A stretch of 64,000 bases of DNA from Rhynchopus euleeides. Taxonomy: Eukaryota; Euglenozoa; Diplonemea; Diplonemida; Diplonemidae. The notes under the pieces are model-generated. The model had not been told where the DNA came from and did not search any database. It saw nothing but the letters and a program-made list of their open reading frames with translations. The DNA is taken from contig OY723252.1 of NCBI GenBank assembly GCA_963210315.1, positions 1,178,001-1,242,000 on the forward strand, written 5' to 3'. Shown here in pieces: positions 1-9,132 of this stretch. Position numbers and translations under genes: made by a program. Numbering within the stretch: the first letter of the stretch is position 1; the number at the start of each line of letters is the position of its first letter.

Positions 1-75
1 CCTGTCGAGTTTTCACCCGTCGTCCCGACTAGTCGACCCCACCCGTCACTGCCCGACTAGTCCGTGGTGGTGGGG
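1..75. repeat. Facing end of a second transposon copy
   Basis: Bases 1-75 are the near-perfect reverse complement of 227-298, the outer end of the terminal repeat of the element that follows. The two ends face each other across about 150 bp of G-rich DNA, including G runs of about 20 near 70-92 and of more than 10 near 198-211. The simplest reading is that another copy of the same element lies just left of the window. Apart from the G runs I see nothing else in 76-226. Confidence 0.6.
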
Positions 76-226
76 GGGGGGGGGGGGGGGGGCTCCCCGC
101 GGGCTGAGGTCAGGCTGGCGACCCAGGTTTTCAGGGTGACACCAGGATTTCCTCGAAATTTTGGGTGACCCCCACCCCCTGGTCGGGCACCCTACCAGGG
201 GGGGGGGGGGGTCACGAGGGGGGGGG

Positions 227-535
227 CACCACGGACTAGTCGGGCAGTGACGGGTGGGGTCGACTAGTCGGGACGACGGGTGAAAACTCGACAGGCGGCA
301 CCCGTCGACTCGACGGGTGGACCCGTCGAGTCGACGGGTGGCACCCGTCGGCACGACGGGTGAACCTGCTGAAACGACGGGTGTTCCAGCCATTTCCTGT
401 TGATATGGGCCAATTTCAATTGAAAACTAGGGGAGTACCTTGCATGGCATCAGGTTATTTTTCACGCCGAACTATCTTCCCTGCACAGACCCACCCCCCA
501 TTACTTTCCATTTACAATTCCTAGTTGGTGATGGG
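227..535. repeat. Left terminal inverted repeat
   Basis: This matches the reverse complement of 2917-3219, with a few substitutions and one short indel around 290-300. The outer 200 bp are packed with direct and inverted CCCGTCG motifs. The inner 240 bp are single-copy-like and end at ACCAACTAGGAATTG, in antisense. Confidence 0.75.
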
Positions 536-801
536 GCCTCAAGTGCATGTGCGACGGCTGTTCTCGTGGATTTTCATTGTTCGAGGGATCTTGACTCTGA
601 CAAACTGTGTCAGTTTGACAGAGCAACCTACTTCATGAAGGTGATCACTTTTCTGCCAGGCAAATTTTCGCCCCAGCCCCCAACCCTTGCACAACCCACA
701 AGGCAGCCTCCAAGATACCGTACCCTCATCACCACCCAGGCCAAGATACCCCAAGATACTATCATCACCACCCAGGCCACCCAGACGAGCCACACCAATC
801 A

Positions 802-2746
802 ATGCCAGCGGCAAAGCGTACTGCAGCGCAGGCCCTCGCCAGCGCTGTGGACATGACGGTGTTTGTACGTGCTTGGATCAACACGTATGTTGTCGAGCGT
901 GATGCTGATGGGTTGAGCCACATGGCCCTGAAGCAGCTTCTCGGCAAGCTGGCGGATACTACCATCAAGTCGACTGATCCCATCATTAGTCTTGCCCTGT
1001 ACAAAAAGTATGAGAAGCTGGGGGGTGGGGTGATCAGCAAGTCGACCGCGAAGGATGGTCGCACGATGTACGCTGCCCGTGTCAATAGCGGGTCAGACAT
1101 CGAGTTTGTCGGGTTGGGCCTCCGGAAGAGCAACGGGAAGGACCACCCGACAGGGCTCAAGGAGATGGCCGACGCCTGCCCCGCGCACTGCAGCTATGGT
1201 GAAGCTGTACGAGGCGGAGAAGAAACAGGCACAGAAGACCCAGCAGAGCAGGCTGGCCGTAGGCATTTTCGACGGTGCCTTCGCAACACGGTTGGTGACA
1301 GTTGCCGATTAGCAGAAGGATGAGTACAGAACGTGGTTCACGTTCAACTTCCTGAAGCAAATCGCAAGAGTGCAGAGAGGGGTTTTTGAAAAGGCGAACG
1401 TGATGTTTCGGCTCGCCTGCTTAGGGTAGCAGGGGACCATCTTGAGCTGTGGTCGGCATTTAGTAAGATGGGGTCATCTTCGCACAGGAGCGCGTTTTGT
1501 ACCACACCACGAAATGACTGGTTGAAACAGCTCCACGCCTGCCACAGGGCTAGCATCCAGGAACTTCATGAAGCTGGGTTTGGGAGCCTGTACGCAGGGG
1601 TGTTCACCTCCACAGCGTACACGATCACACCCCCCCTGCACGACATAAACGGGTTCATCGCAATACTCGCAGAGATCTTGCCTGATGGACCTGCCGTGCA
1701 GAAGGCTGTCCTTGGCAGCTCAACGTGTTCCAACATGACGGGAAACCAGGTCAGAGATGTTCTGAGTCGCTTACTCACCATTGCCAAGACGAAGGGGGTG
1801 CAGCATCTACTCTGTATTGCAATGGAAATGCTTGTGCATTTCCGCTACAACGACATCCCCATCAAGTACCACCAGGAGGGAAAGTGCGCGAAAGAGTTCA
1901 TCTTCTCGCTCATCGCAATGCACATCCTTGTGTTTGTCCTGGAGTGGGTGTCACCTGGGAGAACATCCGAGGGGCGTGGTGTTACATATATCCATTCGAT
2001 GAGCCACTGGTTTGATCCAGAAGATGCACACCCCCTCGCCCTGAGTGACGAGGAACTGGAGAGGGGGAATGGCGTCTCCAAACGCCATGCCCTGAGGGTG
2101 ACATCGCAGCAGACCGCCGAACGGGACCTGCTGCTCTTCGAAATGCAGAGGACCAAAGGCAAGGGGTGCGGCCTGCTGGACCAACCGACCCTCCTGAAGT
2201 TCGGCGCGATAAAGCTTTGCCGCCGTGTCACTGCGAGGAACGCTTGTTGGAAGGGAGCAACGGCAGCACTGCAGCGGAGACTCGAGTCCCTCGGCCTTGG
2301 ATCTCACGTCACAAAAAGGGGGCGATGGGGCCAACAATTTCTGGGCGACCCGGAAAACACCACTCCAAAGGCAACGCTGCTCGCATGCATCTGCAAGTCC
2401 AAATCCTGGGGCAACAGCGAGGATGTGCCAGAAGTGCCAGAACCAACGCCATCCGGTACAGTGCCTGTGCAGCAGCATATCTGCATTGTGTGCTCCAAAG
2501 TTGCCCACACGAGAGAAGCACTGTTTGCGCATTATGATGCTGCACATCGGCCACAAAACAACGCGCCGTGTCAGACCTGCACTGTCACATGCCAGGAGTG
2601 CGGCAAACGGACAACCGAAGGGACTGAGCCAGCACTACCTCAGTCACCATTCGCGCGTGCTGACACAAAAGCGTTGCTGTGTTTGTTTCGAGCTCTTTAA
2701 AGCCACTGTAAAGCGCGACGAGCACATGAGATCCGCGCACCCGTAA
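802..2746 (+). pseudogene. Decayed transposon ORF with C2H2 zinc fingers
   Basis: Protein-like sequence runs through at least three plus frames. The first block is 802 to about 1190 (from MPAAKRTAAQ). It shifts to a second frame that meets a stop near 1312, with sensible coding (EYRTWFTFNF) after that stop. A third block is open from 1468 to 2700, and its end continues in another frame to 2746. Two classical C2H2 fingers are visible: one near 2480-2550 (CIVC, then H-x4-H) and one near 2675-2743 (CCVC, then H-x4-H). A CxxC pair between them sits where the last frame change falls. No RT, DDE or integrase motif is obvious. The position between terminal repeats makes it the element's own gene, now inactive. 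I do not recognise the family. Confidence 0.55.
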
Positions 2747-2916
2747 GTGAGGGGGGGGGGGTGTTTGGCAGTTCAGGTACGTAGGTGATTTTGTTTGTCC
2801 TCGAGAGCGGAGTGACGTCGTGGGAGGGAGTTGTTGTGAGGCCCCACCCCCAGGCCCCCTGCCCACCTGGATGGCTCACCCCCCTCCTGGTGGTCCACCG
2901 GTGGGCAGCCCCTTCA

Positions 2917-3219
2917 CCAACTAGGAATTGTAAATGGAAAGTAATGGGGGGGTGGGTCTGTGCAGGGAAGATAGTTCGGCGTGAAAAATAACCTGATGCC
3001 ATGCAAGGTACTTCCCTAGTTTTCAATGGAAATTGGCCCATATCAACAGGAAATGGCTGGAACACCCGTCGTTTCAGCAGGTTCACCCGTCGTGCCGACG
3101 GGTGCCACCCGTCGACTCGACGGGTCCACCCGTCGAGTCGACGGGTGCCACCCGTCGTTTCACCCGTCGTCATTTCACCCGTCGTCCCGACTAGTCGTCC
3201 GGGCGACTAGTCCGTGGTG
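2917..3219. repeat. Right terminal inverted repeat
   Basis: Inverted partner of 227-535. It carries the same order of blocks: inner unique part, then the CCCGTCG array, then the ACTAGTCC/GTGGTG tip. A small insertion (TCATTTCACCCGTCG) separates it from the left copy. A GGGGGGTACCCCCC palindrome follows just outside, near 3225-3240. Confidence 0.75.
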
Positions 3220-3350
3220 GGTATGGGGGGGGTACCCCCCCTACCCGACCCCCCTCCCGACTCGGGATGGGGGGGGGGGTCAGGAGGTGGTACTTTCACC
3301 CAATTGATGTTCCCCAGTAATAGGTGTAAATGGGCACCCCATGGCCAAAA

Positions 3351-4365
3351 TGACCCCACTGCGATCCGCACAGATTCCAAACGTTCAAAAGAACGGGTTT
3401 TTGGAAAATCCGAGGGGGGGGTCCCGCTGGGTGGGTAGGTGGGGTGTAGTGGACTGGCTGCCTCCCAGCCACCTTCTCCCACGACCAGTCCCTGAACCAG
3501 ACCCGTGTTTCATGGGTGATACTTGGCTCACACACCATCAAAGTGACCCCACTGTGATCCGCACAAATTCCAAACGTTCAAAAGAAAGGGGTTTTGGAAT
3601 ACCCGAGGAGGGGGTCCCGCTGGGTGGGGTGGGGTGTCATGGTGTGTGTCACCCAGTCACCCTTCACCCATAACCAGCCCCTGAACCAGACCGCTTTTTC
3701 ATGGGTGAAGCTGGGCACCTAGACCCACAGTGTGACCCCACTACGATCCGCAAAAGTTTCAAACGTTCAAAAGAACGGGGTTTTGGAACACTCGTGGAGG
3801 GGGTCCCGCTGGGTGGGTGGGCTGGCTGACTCTCGGCCCCCCTCTCGGCCGTGTGGCTACCTCAGTCACTTTCTCTTCGGACCAGCCCCTGAACCAGAGT
3901 CACATTTCATGGACGATGTTTGTCACATAGACCTATAAAATGACCCACTACGATCCGCAAAAGTTTCAAACGTTCAAAAGAACGGGGTTTTGGAACACCT
4001 GAGGAGGGGGTCCCGCTGGGTGGGTGGCTGGGTGGGGTGGCATGGTGTGTTACTCCCAGTCACCTTCACCCATGACCAGCCCCTGAACCAGAGCCACATT
4101 TCATGGACAAAGCTTGTCACCTAGACCTACAAAGTGACCCCACTACGATGCGCACAGATTCCAAATATTCAAAAGAACGGGGTTTCGGAACACCCGAGGA
4201 GGGGGTCCCGCTGGGTGGGTGGGCTGGCTGACTCTCGGCCTCCCATCACAGTCTCCTATGACCAGCCCCTGAACTAGACCCACATTTCATGGGTGAAGCT
4301 TGGCACCTAGACCCACAGTGTGACCCCACTACGATCCGCACAGAGCCCAAAGAGTGCAATGGAAG
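3351..4365. repeat. ~190-bp tandem satellite, about five and a half units
   Basis: The anchor TGACCCCACTACGATCCGCA recurs, with small changes, at 3351, 3544, 3733, 3941, 4135 and 4321, a spacing of 186-208 bp. Each unit also carries a CAAACGTTCAAAAGAACGGG block, a GGGGGTCCCGCTGGGTGGGT block and a CCAGCCCCTGAACCAGA block. Units are roughly 80-90% alike by eye. The last one breaks off after about 45 bp. No coding potential. Confidence 0.85.
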
Positions 4366-4712
4366 GGGTCAATCGCGATTCCGCGAGTCGAAGATTCCGC
4401 ACTTTTGGGTCACTTTCAGGTGATGTCAGGTCCCTGGAGTGACTGCAGATAGCCCATTTTCAGGGTGGGAGCCCTACTCGTACGTCACCCAGATTCAGCC
4501 CAAACCCGTGCACCCAGGGTGCACGGTCGCCGGGAGCGCGCGGGCACCCGGAAACAGGTCGCATTTGCGCGCGCTGCCTGCACCCTGCACGCCAGCCCCC
4601 CCCCCCCCCCCTACCCCCCCCCCCCGACGTTCACGACCCCCCAGAAAATTACCCCAGCCCCTGTCCCCCCCCCCCCCACCCCTTTCGTTTTGCTTTAACG
4701 GGTGGCGCAGTG
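4366..4712. other. Gene-free stretch, C-rich
   Basis: Downstream side of the exonuclease gene. It holds several poly-C runs (about 4596-4680) and nothing else recognisable. Confidence 0.5.
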
Positions 4713-6166
4713 TCAGAAACCAGCATCGGTGCAAAGCTTGAGACACTCAGCCCTGGTCTTCTTCCAACGGTTCACCCGGAAGAACTGGTTCTTGGGGAAA
4801 ATCACTGTACTGGACTCATCGTATCGTGCCCTGTCCTCCTTCGTGGGGTACACCAAGCTCCGCACGTCTGGCTGGTCCCACGCAAACTGGCGGTCATCGG
4901 GTGACGGCAACAGCATTATGCTCCGTCCTGCCTCGCACTGCTCCTTGTGGACTGTCATGGCCTTACGGACCTGCGGCCCGCACACATTAGCTATAATGTC
5001 GCTGTGAGCAGGAATGGGTGGGTAGCACACAACAGCCGCTCTCACAGCACCCCACACAGTTCCGACAGGAGCGTGGGGTGTGCTGTGTGAGGTGACCATC
5101 GGCTTTTGTCAAGCAACAAAAGCCCGGATGCGGGGGCAGGTGCCCCGCACACCCTCACCCCCTGGGCACATAAATAGACAGAAAAAATACGCCACAACAG
5201 ACAATGACATACCCCCCCACCCCCCACCCCCCACTGCCTGCCAGCATACCTCTGTCTGAAGATGTGGTCCAGCGTCAGTTCTGTGCCAATTGGCAGGTCT
5301 CCTTTGCAACGGAGGATAAGCTCAGCTGCACGCTTCGGGCCCACTCCCGGCACGCCCTTGATTGCATCGGCGGACTGCCCAACGAGCGACCAATAGAGAG
5401 GAAGGTCTTCGGGCGTCAGGCCGTTGAACATGTGGACCACCTCCTTGAATCTGAACATGTGGTATTCGCCGCTCCTGCGCTTCAGCAGGCTGACACGCTC
5501 CTCCTGGTCCAGGAGCTGCAGGAAGTCCTGGTCGTTCGCGTGTATCGCGATGCGCTTCACGGACTGCCCTGTGCTGGCGACAAGCTCTGCGATGATGTCG
5601 TCCGCCTCCATCCCCTTCTTCCCGATGCAGCGGTGCTTTCCCAGCAGGCGCTCCGCCTCCTCGCGGCACATGTCGAGCTGTGCACGGAGGTCGTCATACT
5701 TTGCCCGCCCCGACTTGTAGTCGCCCAGGACCTCGTGCCGCCACGTCGCCCCTGTGTCGAACGCGACACACACTTTGTCGTCCGTCCGCAGCGACTGCAT
5801 CAAGGACACCAGCGAGCGGATGAAGCCATAGTGAGCGTTGCCGGGGACAGTCTTCGGGATGGCGAAGAAGTTTTTGTAGATCAGGTCGCTTGCATCAACG
5901 AGGTGCAGAACCGGCTCTGAGGAGGTGCGGAGGAAGTCGTAGCGGTTCACCCCTTTGCGCACCTTCACCACGCGGGGCTTGAAATCCGACTCGACGCCGT
6001 GCCGCGCTTTGGCATCATCGAACAGGGTCTGATCCGCACGCCGCATGAAATCTTTTCTTCTCCTAAACCCTGCACCTGCTTTGCTGCTGCCAAACGTCGG
6101 CTTTGCCGGCGACGAGGCGGCACGGCATTGCGAGATCCGCACGGCTGTGCAGCCGACACGCATCAT
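4713..6166 (-). CDS. 5'-3' exonuclease, FEN/PolI-N family, organelle-targeted, two exons
   Basis: Nuclease of the family of the DNA polymerase I N-terminal domain, which trims flaps and RNA primers during replication and repair. Exon 1 (6166-5250) starts at an ATG-ATG pair and opens with about 40 Arg/Ser/Ala-rich residues free of acids, typical of a mitochondrial or plastid presequence. Next come LHLVDASDLIYKNFFA, VAFDTGATWRHEVLGDYKSG, the metal-binding helix KGMEADDIIAEL, ANDQDFLQLL, and the helix-three-turn-helix GVPGVGPKRAAELI, all in family order. Exon 2 (5001-4713) supplies the C-terminal helices (VRKAMTVHKEQCEAG). Joined length is 401 aa, usual for a stand-alone exonuclease. Without splicing, exon 1 runs into low-complexity sequence, which supports the two-exon model. 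The polymerase domain is absent. A phage-type or plastid exonuclease is the alternative identity. Confidence 0.85.
5002..5249 (-). other. Spliceosomal intron (GT-AG, phase 2, 248 bp)
   Basis: On the coding strand the donor reads CAGAG|GTATGC and the acceptor is a C/T-rich tract ending CTCACAG|C. Splicing here gives one serine codon across the junction and keeps both flanking protein segments in frame. It is the only intron I can define with confidence in the window. Confidence 0.75.
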
Positions 6167-6261
6167 ATTGCAGACTGTGCGGCCCAGCAGTGCTGTCGGG
6201 AAGGGGCACGGAAGGGTAAGTTGGGGAGGTATCCCTGTGCGGTGGTGTGTGTGTGTGTTTG

Positions 6262-6375
6262 AAACCAGAGTTTGTGTAGCGCACTCAGTCTAGAGTCCTG
6301 ACCACGCTAGCCCCGTGATCAAGTCACAGCGCCGCCACCCGACCTGGCCGGGTGGTGCTTGGGGCATGGTGGCAG
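6262..6375. other. Structured intergenic block, member A
   Basis: The first 45 bases match 22528-22572 without gaps at about 76%. Successive stem-loops follow: ACTC/GAGT, GTGA/TCAC, the 7-bp CCACCCG/CGGGTGG, and GATAC-GCAA-GTATC. Several of these stems are kept at the other site although the bases differ. The block lies 96 bp upstream of the exonuclease start. It could be a small RNA gene or a 5' regulatory element. It has no tRNA-like B box. Confidence 0.4.
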
Positions 6376-6684
6376 ATACGCAAGTATCACAACGAGTGAG
6401 ATGGTGTTCTGAATAGAAAAGTGCCTGTGGTGAGAGGCGGTCCCGGGCCATGGTGCGTATCGCAGCAGGACTCGACGGACCGGCGGGCAGGCTTGCACGA
6501 GTCGCGGGTCGGCTTGCGATGTCCAGGACATATGCGACTGGCTTTTGTTTCATTCGTGTGTTCGTCCTGAAGACAAGATGATGGAAACAAAAGGGAACAG
6601 GCATGCCCCCAGTGTTCTCCCGATTCGCCACTCCGGGAAAAATGTGATGGCGAGTTTTGATCCGGAAAAAGGGGTGCTAAAAAA

Positions 6685-6710
6685 AATTTCTCGCGCGCTT
6701 CGCGCGCGAG
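6685..6710. repeat. GC hairpin with A/T run, copy 1
   Basis: A perfect 9-bp hairpin, CTCGCGCGC-TTC-GCGCGCGAG, sits next to an A8T3 run. Related hairpins with other stem sequences are at 8632-8662 and 63394-63425. Confidence 0.6.
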
Positions 6711-7643
6711 TGCCTCATGCAATGCACGCGTATATCCGCAACAACATTCGTTTTGATCGATACGCTCTGCAGTGTGCGGTGTGAGTGGACAACGAGGAAG
6801 TCGTACAGACTTCGTTGTGCAGGGATGGTAGTCTGCACGTCCTCCGTCTTCACTCACAACCAGTGCTCTCGCGGTGGCGAAAAAGTGGTTTTTTTTCGCC
6901 TTTTTTTTCACGGCACTTTTTTGCGTGGCGAATTCAGGCCTGGGCGGGGAACGAGCCCTTTTTCCAGGTTTTTTGGGTCGGGGAACCAGGTTTTTTCTAA
7001 GAATTTTTACAAGGGAATTTTTGCTCGCCCCCCCACAGTTTCCAGGCGCGTGCCCGTCAGGCGGGACTTTTTCTCTGATTTCTCTCCGCGTCATCATTGA
7101 CAGCTCTCGAGTGATGCCCAGAGATGCTTGCGGCAGAGAGTGCCCCTCATGCGCGTTACAGCTGAAAATGAATGAGGATCATCTGGCACTCGTTCTCATC
7201 GGGGGTTGTGCTCCGCAGGGACTCAATACACCTTGGCACTCTCGCAGGGCTGGACATGCCAGCAGCTGGAGGACAGTTACAAAGCTGCCCCCGACGCCAC
7301 CCACCTGCTGGCCCCTTCAGGTCTGAAAGCCCAAAAGCTCCCGGGGATTTTGCAGTGGTGCGCACCATATTCAGCGCAGGGTGATCTCTCCGATTTTCCA
7401 AAACTGCTGGTTTACGGGTTTGGGGAACGGTCGTCGGCAGACCGTTGAAATGCCCGTGTTAGCAAGGCACACTCACGTTTCAGGTAGCGTGTCGCGTGTC
7501 ACGCATGTCGCGAACGCGGCAAGTGTACCTCCCAGGTGGGGAAGCCCGACCTCCTGTCCGATGTCAGTCAGGCTTCGAAGAAGCGCTTCATGGATGCGGT
7601 GCTGACCCGGGGAAGTGAGATAGATGGACGGGCACACGCTACA

Positions 7644-7704
7644 TGGGGGGTCTGGGGGGCGTGAGCCCCCCAGCCGCCGGAGGCCACGGTAGCGAACATC
7701 TGTT
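7644..7704 (-). repeat. 64-bp GC element, copy 1
   Basis: This copy reads, on the minus strand, AACAGATGTTCGCTACCGTG, then GGCCTCCGGCGGCTGGGGGG, then the second half of a GC-rich hairpin and CAGACCCCCC. The hairpin stem CTGGGGGGC/GCCCCCCAG is intact with a TCAC-type loop. Confidence 0.75.
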
Positions 7705-7810
7705 CGTGTGGGCGTACAGATTCTGTGCGAGTTGGCTGCGTCCTCAGAGGCGACTGGAGTGGTTGGACCCCGACTTGGGATTCGAAGGACTTGAGTACGA
7801 GACGTACGCC

Positions 7811-7872
7811 ACAGGGGGGTCTGGGGGGCGGAGCCCCCCAGCCGCCGGAGGCCACGGTAGTGAACGTCTGGC
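7811..7872 (-). repeat. 64-bp GC element, copy 2
   Basis: Same element and orientation as the copy 170 bp to the left. The hairpin stem is perfect, with a TCC loop on the minus strand. It ends with the ACAG/CTGT short inverted tips. Confidence 0.75.
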
Positions 7873-7949
7873 TCTCCAGTTGGCCAGCAAGGCGAACGGT
7901 ACGTGGGACAGACTTCCCTTCCATCCTTGTGCGCGCCCTGTCGACTGGG

Positions 7950-8060
7950 GAAAACTTAGAAAAAGTTTTTTCCTCTGCGAAACAACCTTAGAAAAAAATT
8001 CCCCTAACAAAATTCTTAGAAAAAAACTTTTTTCCCCTTACAAAAATTCTTAAAAAAAAA
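7950..8060. repeat. A/T-tract tandem repeat
   Basis: CTTAGAAAAA recurs at about 7955, 7987 and 8014, and as CTTAAAAAAA near 8049, each followed by a T or C run. The spacing is about 27-35 bp. No coding signal. Confidence 0.5.
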
Positions 8061-8386
8061 GTTCAGAATCCTGAAAGTGGGGAACAAGCCCCCCAGTTAG
8101 GAACAGCCCTGGGCGAATTTCGCCTTTTTTTTCCCCGGGTTTTTTTTCACATGGCGGATTTCTCCGCACTTGAATGAGTGTATTGTCCTCACAGGGGCCA
8201 AAATTGCTGGTGGAGCCCGCCCGGAAAAGGACGGGCTCCCATATTTCTCCTCGGGAGATGGGTGCAATACCCAGTGCTGTGTAGTCGGTGCAACACATCG
8301 CGTGCTCCCTGAGCCCTCGGTGGCTGAACATGCGTGCGTTCAGCCCTACAACTACGGATACAATATAGAAACTGTGCGCCCACAAT

Positions 8387-8451
8387 GAACAGATGCTCAC
8401 TACCGTGGCCTCCGGCGGCTGGGGGGCTCTGCCCCCCAGACCCCCCTGTTT
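8387..8451 (+). repeat. 64-bp GC element, copy 3
   Basis: Plus-orientation copy with loop TCT in the hairpin CTGGGGGGC/GCCCCCCAG. It begins AACAGATGCTCACTACCGTG and ends CCCCCCTGT. Confidence 0.75.
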
Positions 8452-8631
8452 GAAACCTCCAGAAGGTCCTCAAGATGAGGCTAAGGAACTGCCTGCCGGA
8501 TGAGTCTCTCACCACCGTCCATGCACTGCATGGCTGCGGCACACGATGTCTGCCGGACGATGAAGCCCACATCAGTGTGGGGCAGGTTATATGCTGTCCA
8601 CTCAGTGTGTCACGTGTCGACGTGATCGACG

Positions 8632-8662
8632 CCGCAGGCGCGAAGCGCCTGCGGAAAATTTT
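8632..8662. repeat. GC hairpin with A/T run, copy 2
   Basis: A perfect 10-bp stem, CCGCAGGCGC-GAA-GCGCCTGCGG, followed at once by AAAATTTT. The stem sequence differs from the other two copies but pairing is complete. Confidence 0.6.
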
Positions 8663-8867
8663 GTTTCCCCTCTTTTTTTCGACCTCAAAATTCGCCATGC
8701 CGTTTGTCAGATCGTGGCGACCAGCGAGAGCACTGGTTGTGTCTGAAATCCAGTGTTTTTCCCCCGGAGGAGGAATGGGGAGGGTGGGGGGTGGCTGGAA
8801 GTCGATTATGCGATCAATAAATATACGGCGCGCACTGCAGTCCTTTCGCTATGGGAGACGTCCTGCC

Positions 8868-8945
8868 CAGCAACTGTGGGGGAAACAGATCCGGACGTAC
8901 TTTTTGTTGAGAGCACACTTGCTGTCTCAAGGGTGGTTTGCTGAG
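8868..8945. repeat. Structured 60-bp block, member C
   Basis: It aligns with 36350-36415 at about 80% over 62 bases with three small gaps. It keeps a CTGT/ACAG stem and a TTGAG/CTCAA stem. Function unknown. Confidence 0.4.
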
Positions 8946-9132
8946 GCCCCTGTGAAGTGGGCATGAATGTGAATATCCAAAAAACACCCCCCAAGGGTTC
9001 AGTCGCACGATACCCTCCGTCACTTCGCGACTTCGCCACACGCTCCATCGCCCGTAACTCGGGGGGAAAAAACCCAACGGTGTATTGGTGCAGGACGAAG
9101 GAAGAAGAAGTCAAGAGAAACCCCCCTCAGCC

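Larger units (their letters stand above)
227..3219 (+). mobile_element. DNA transposon with ~300-bp terminal inverted repeats
   Basis: The ends are inverted repeats of about 300 bp (227-535 and 2917-3219), nearly identical apart from small indels, and both begin CACCACGGACTAGTCG. The terminal 200 bp hold about ten copies of ACCCGTCG or its complement, the kind of subterminal array that transposases bind. A broken plus-strand coding region with C2H2 zinc fingers lies between them. The CAC tip and dense subterminal repeats recall CACTA/CMC elements, but I see no diagnostic transposase motif, so the superfamily is open. Both flanks are G-rich, so no target-site duplication can be called. About 3.0 kb in all. 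Confidence 0.7.
6396..9132. other. 2.7-kb gene-free region with dispersed short repeats
   Basis: No ORF here shows a recognisable protein. The region holds long T/A runs, two copies of a CAACCAGTGCTCTCGC block in opposite orientation (about 6857 and 8720), three 64-bp GC elements, two GC hairpins and one copy of a structured 60-bp block. It looks like a graveyard of short elements between the exonuclease and PPR genes. Confidence 0.5.

Noticed and set aside
3296..4370. ORFs across the satellite
   Set aside because: They follow the repeat period and change frame with each unit; no protein signal.
6387..7097. 236-codon minus-strand ORF
   Set aside because: It crosses the A/T runs and GC hairpins, has low complexity and no domain. 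A chance open frame.
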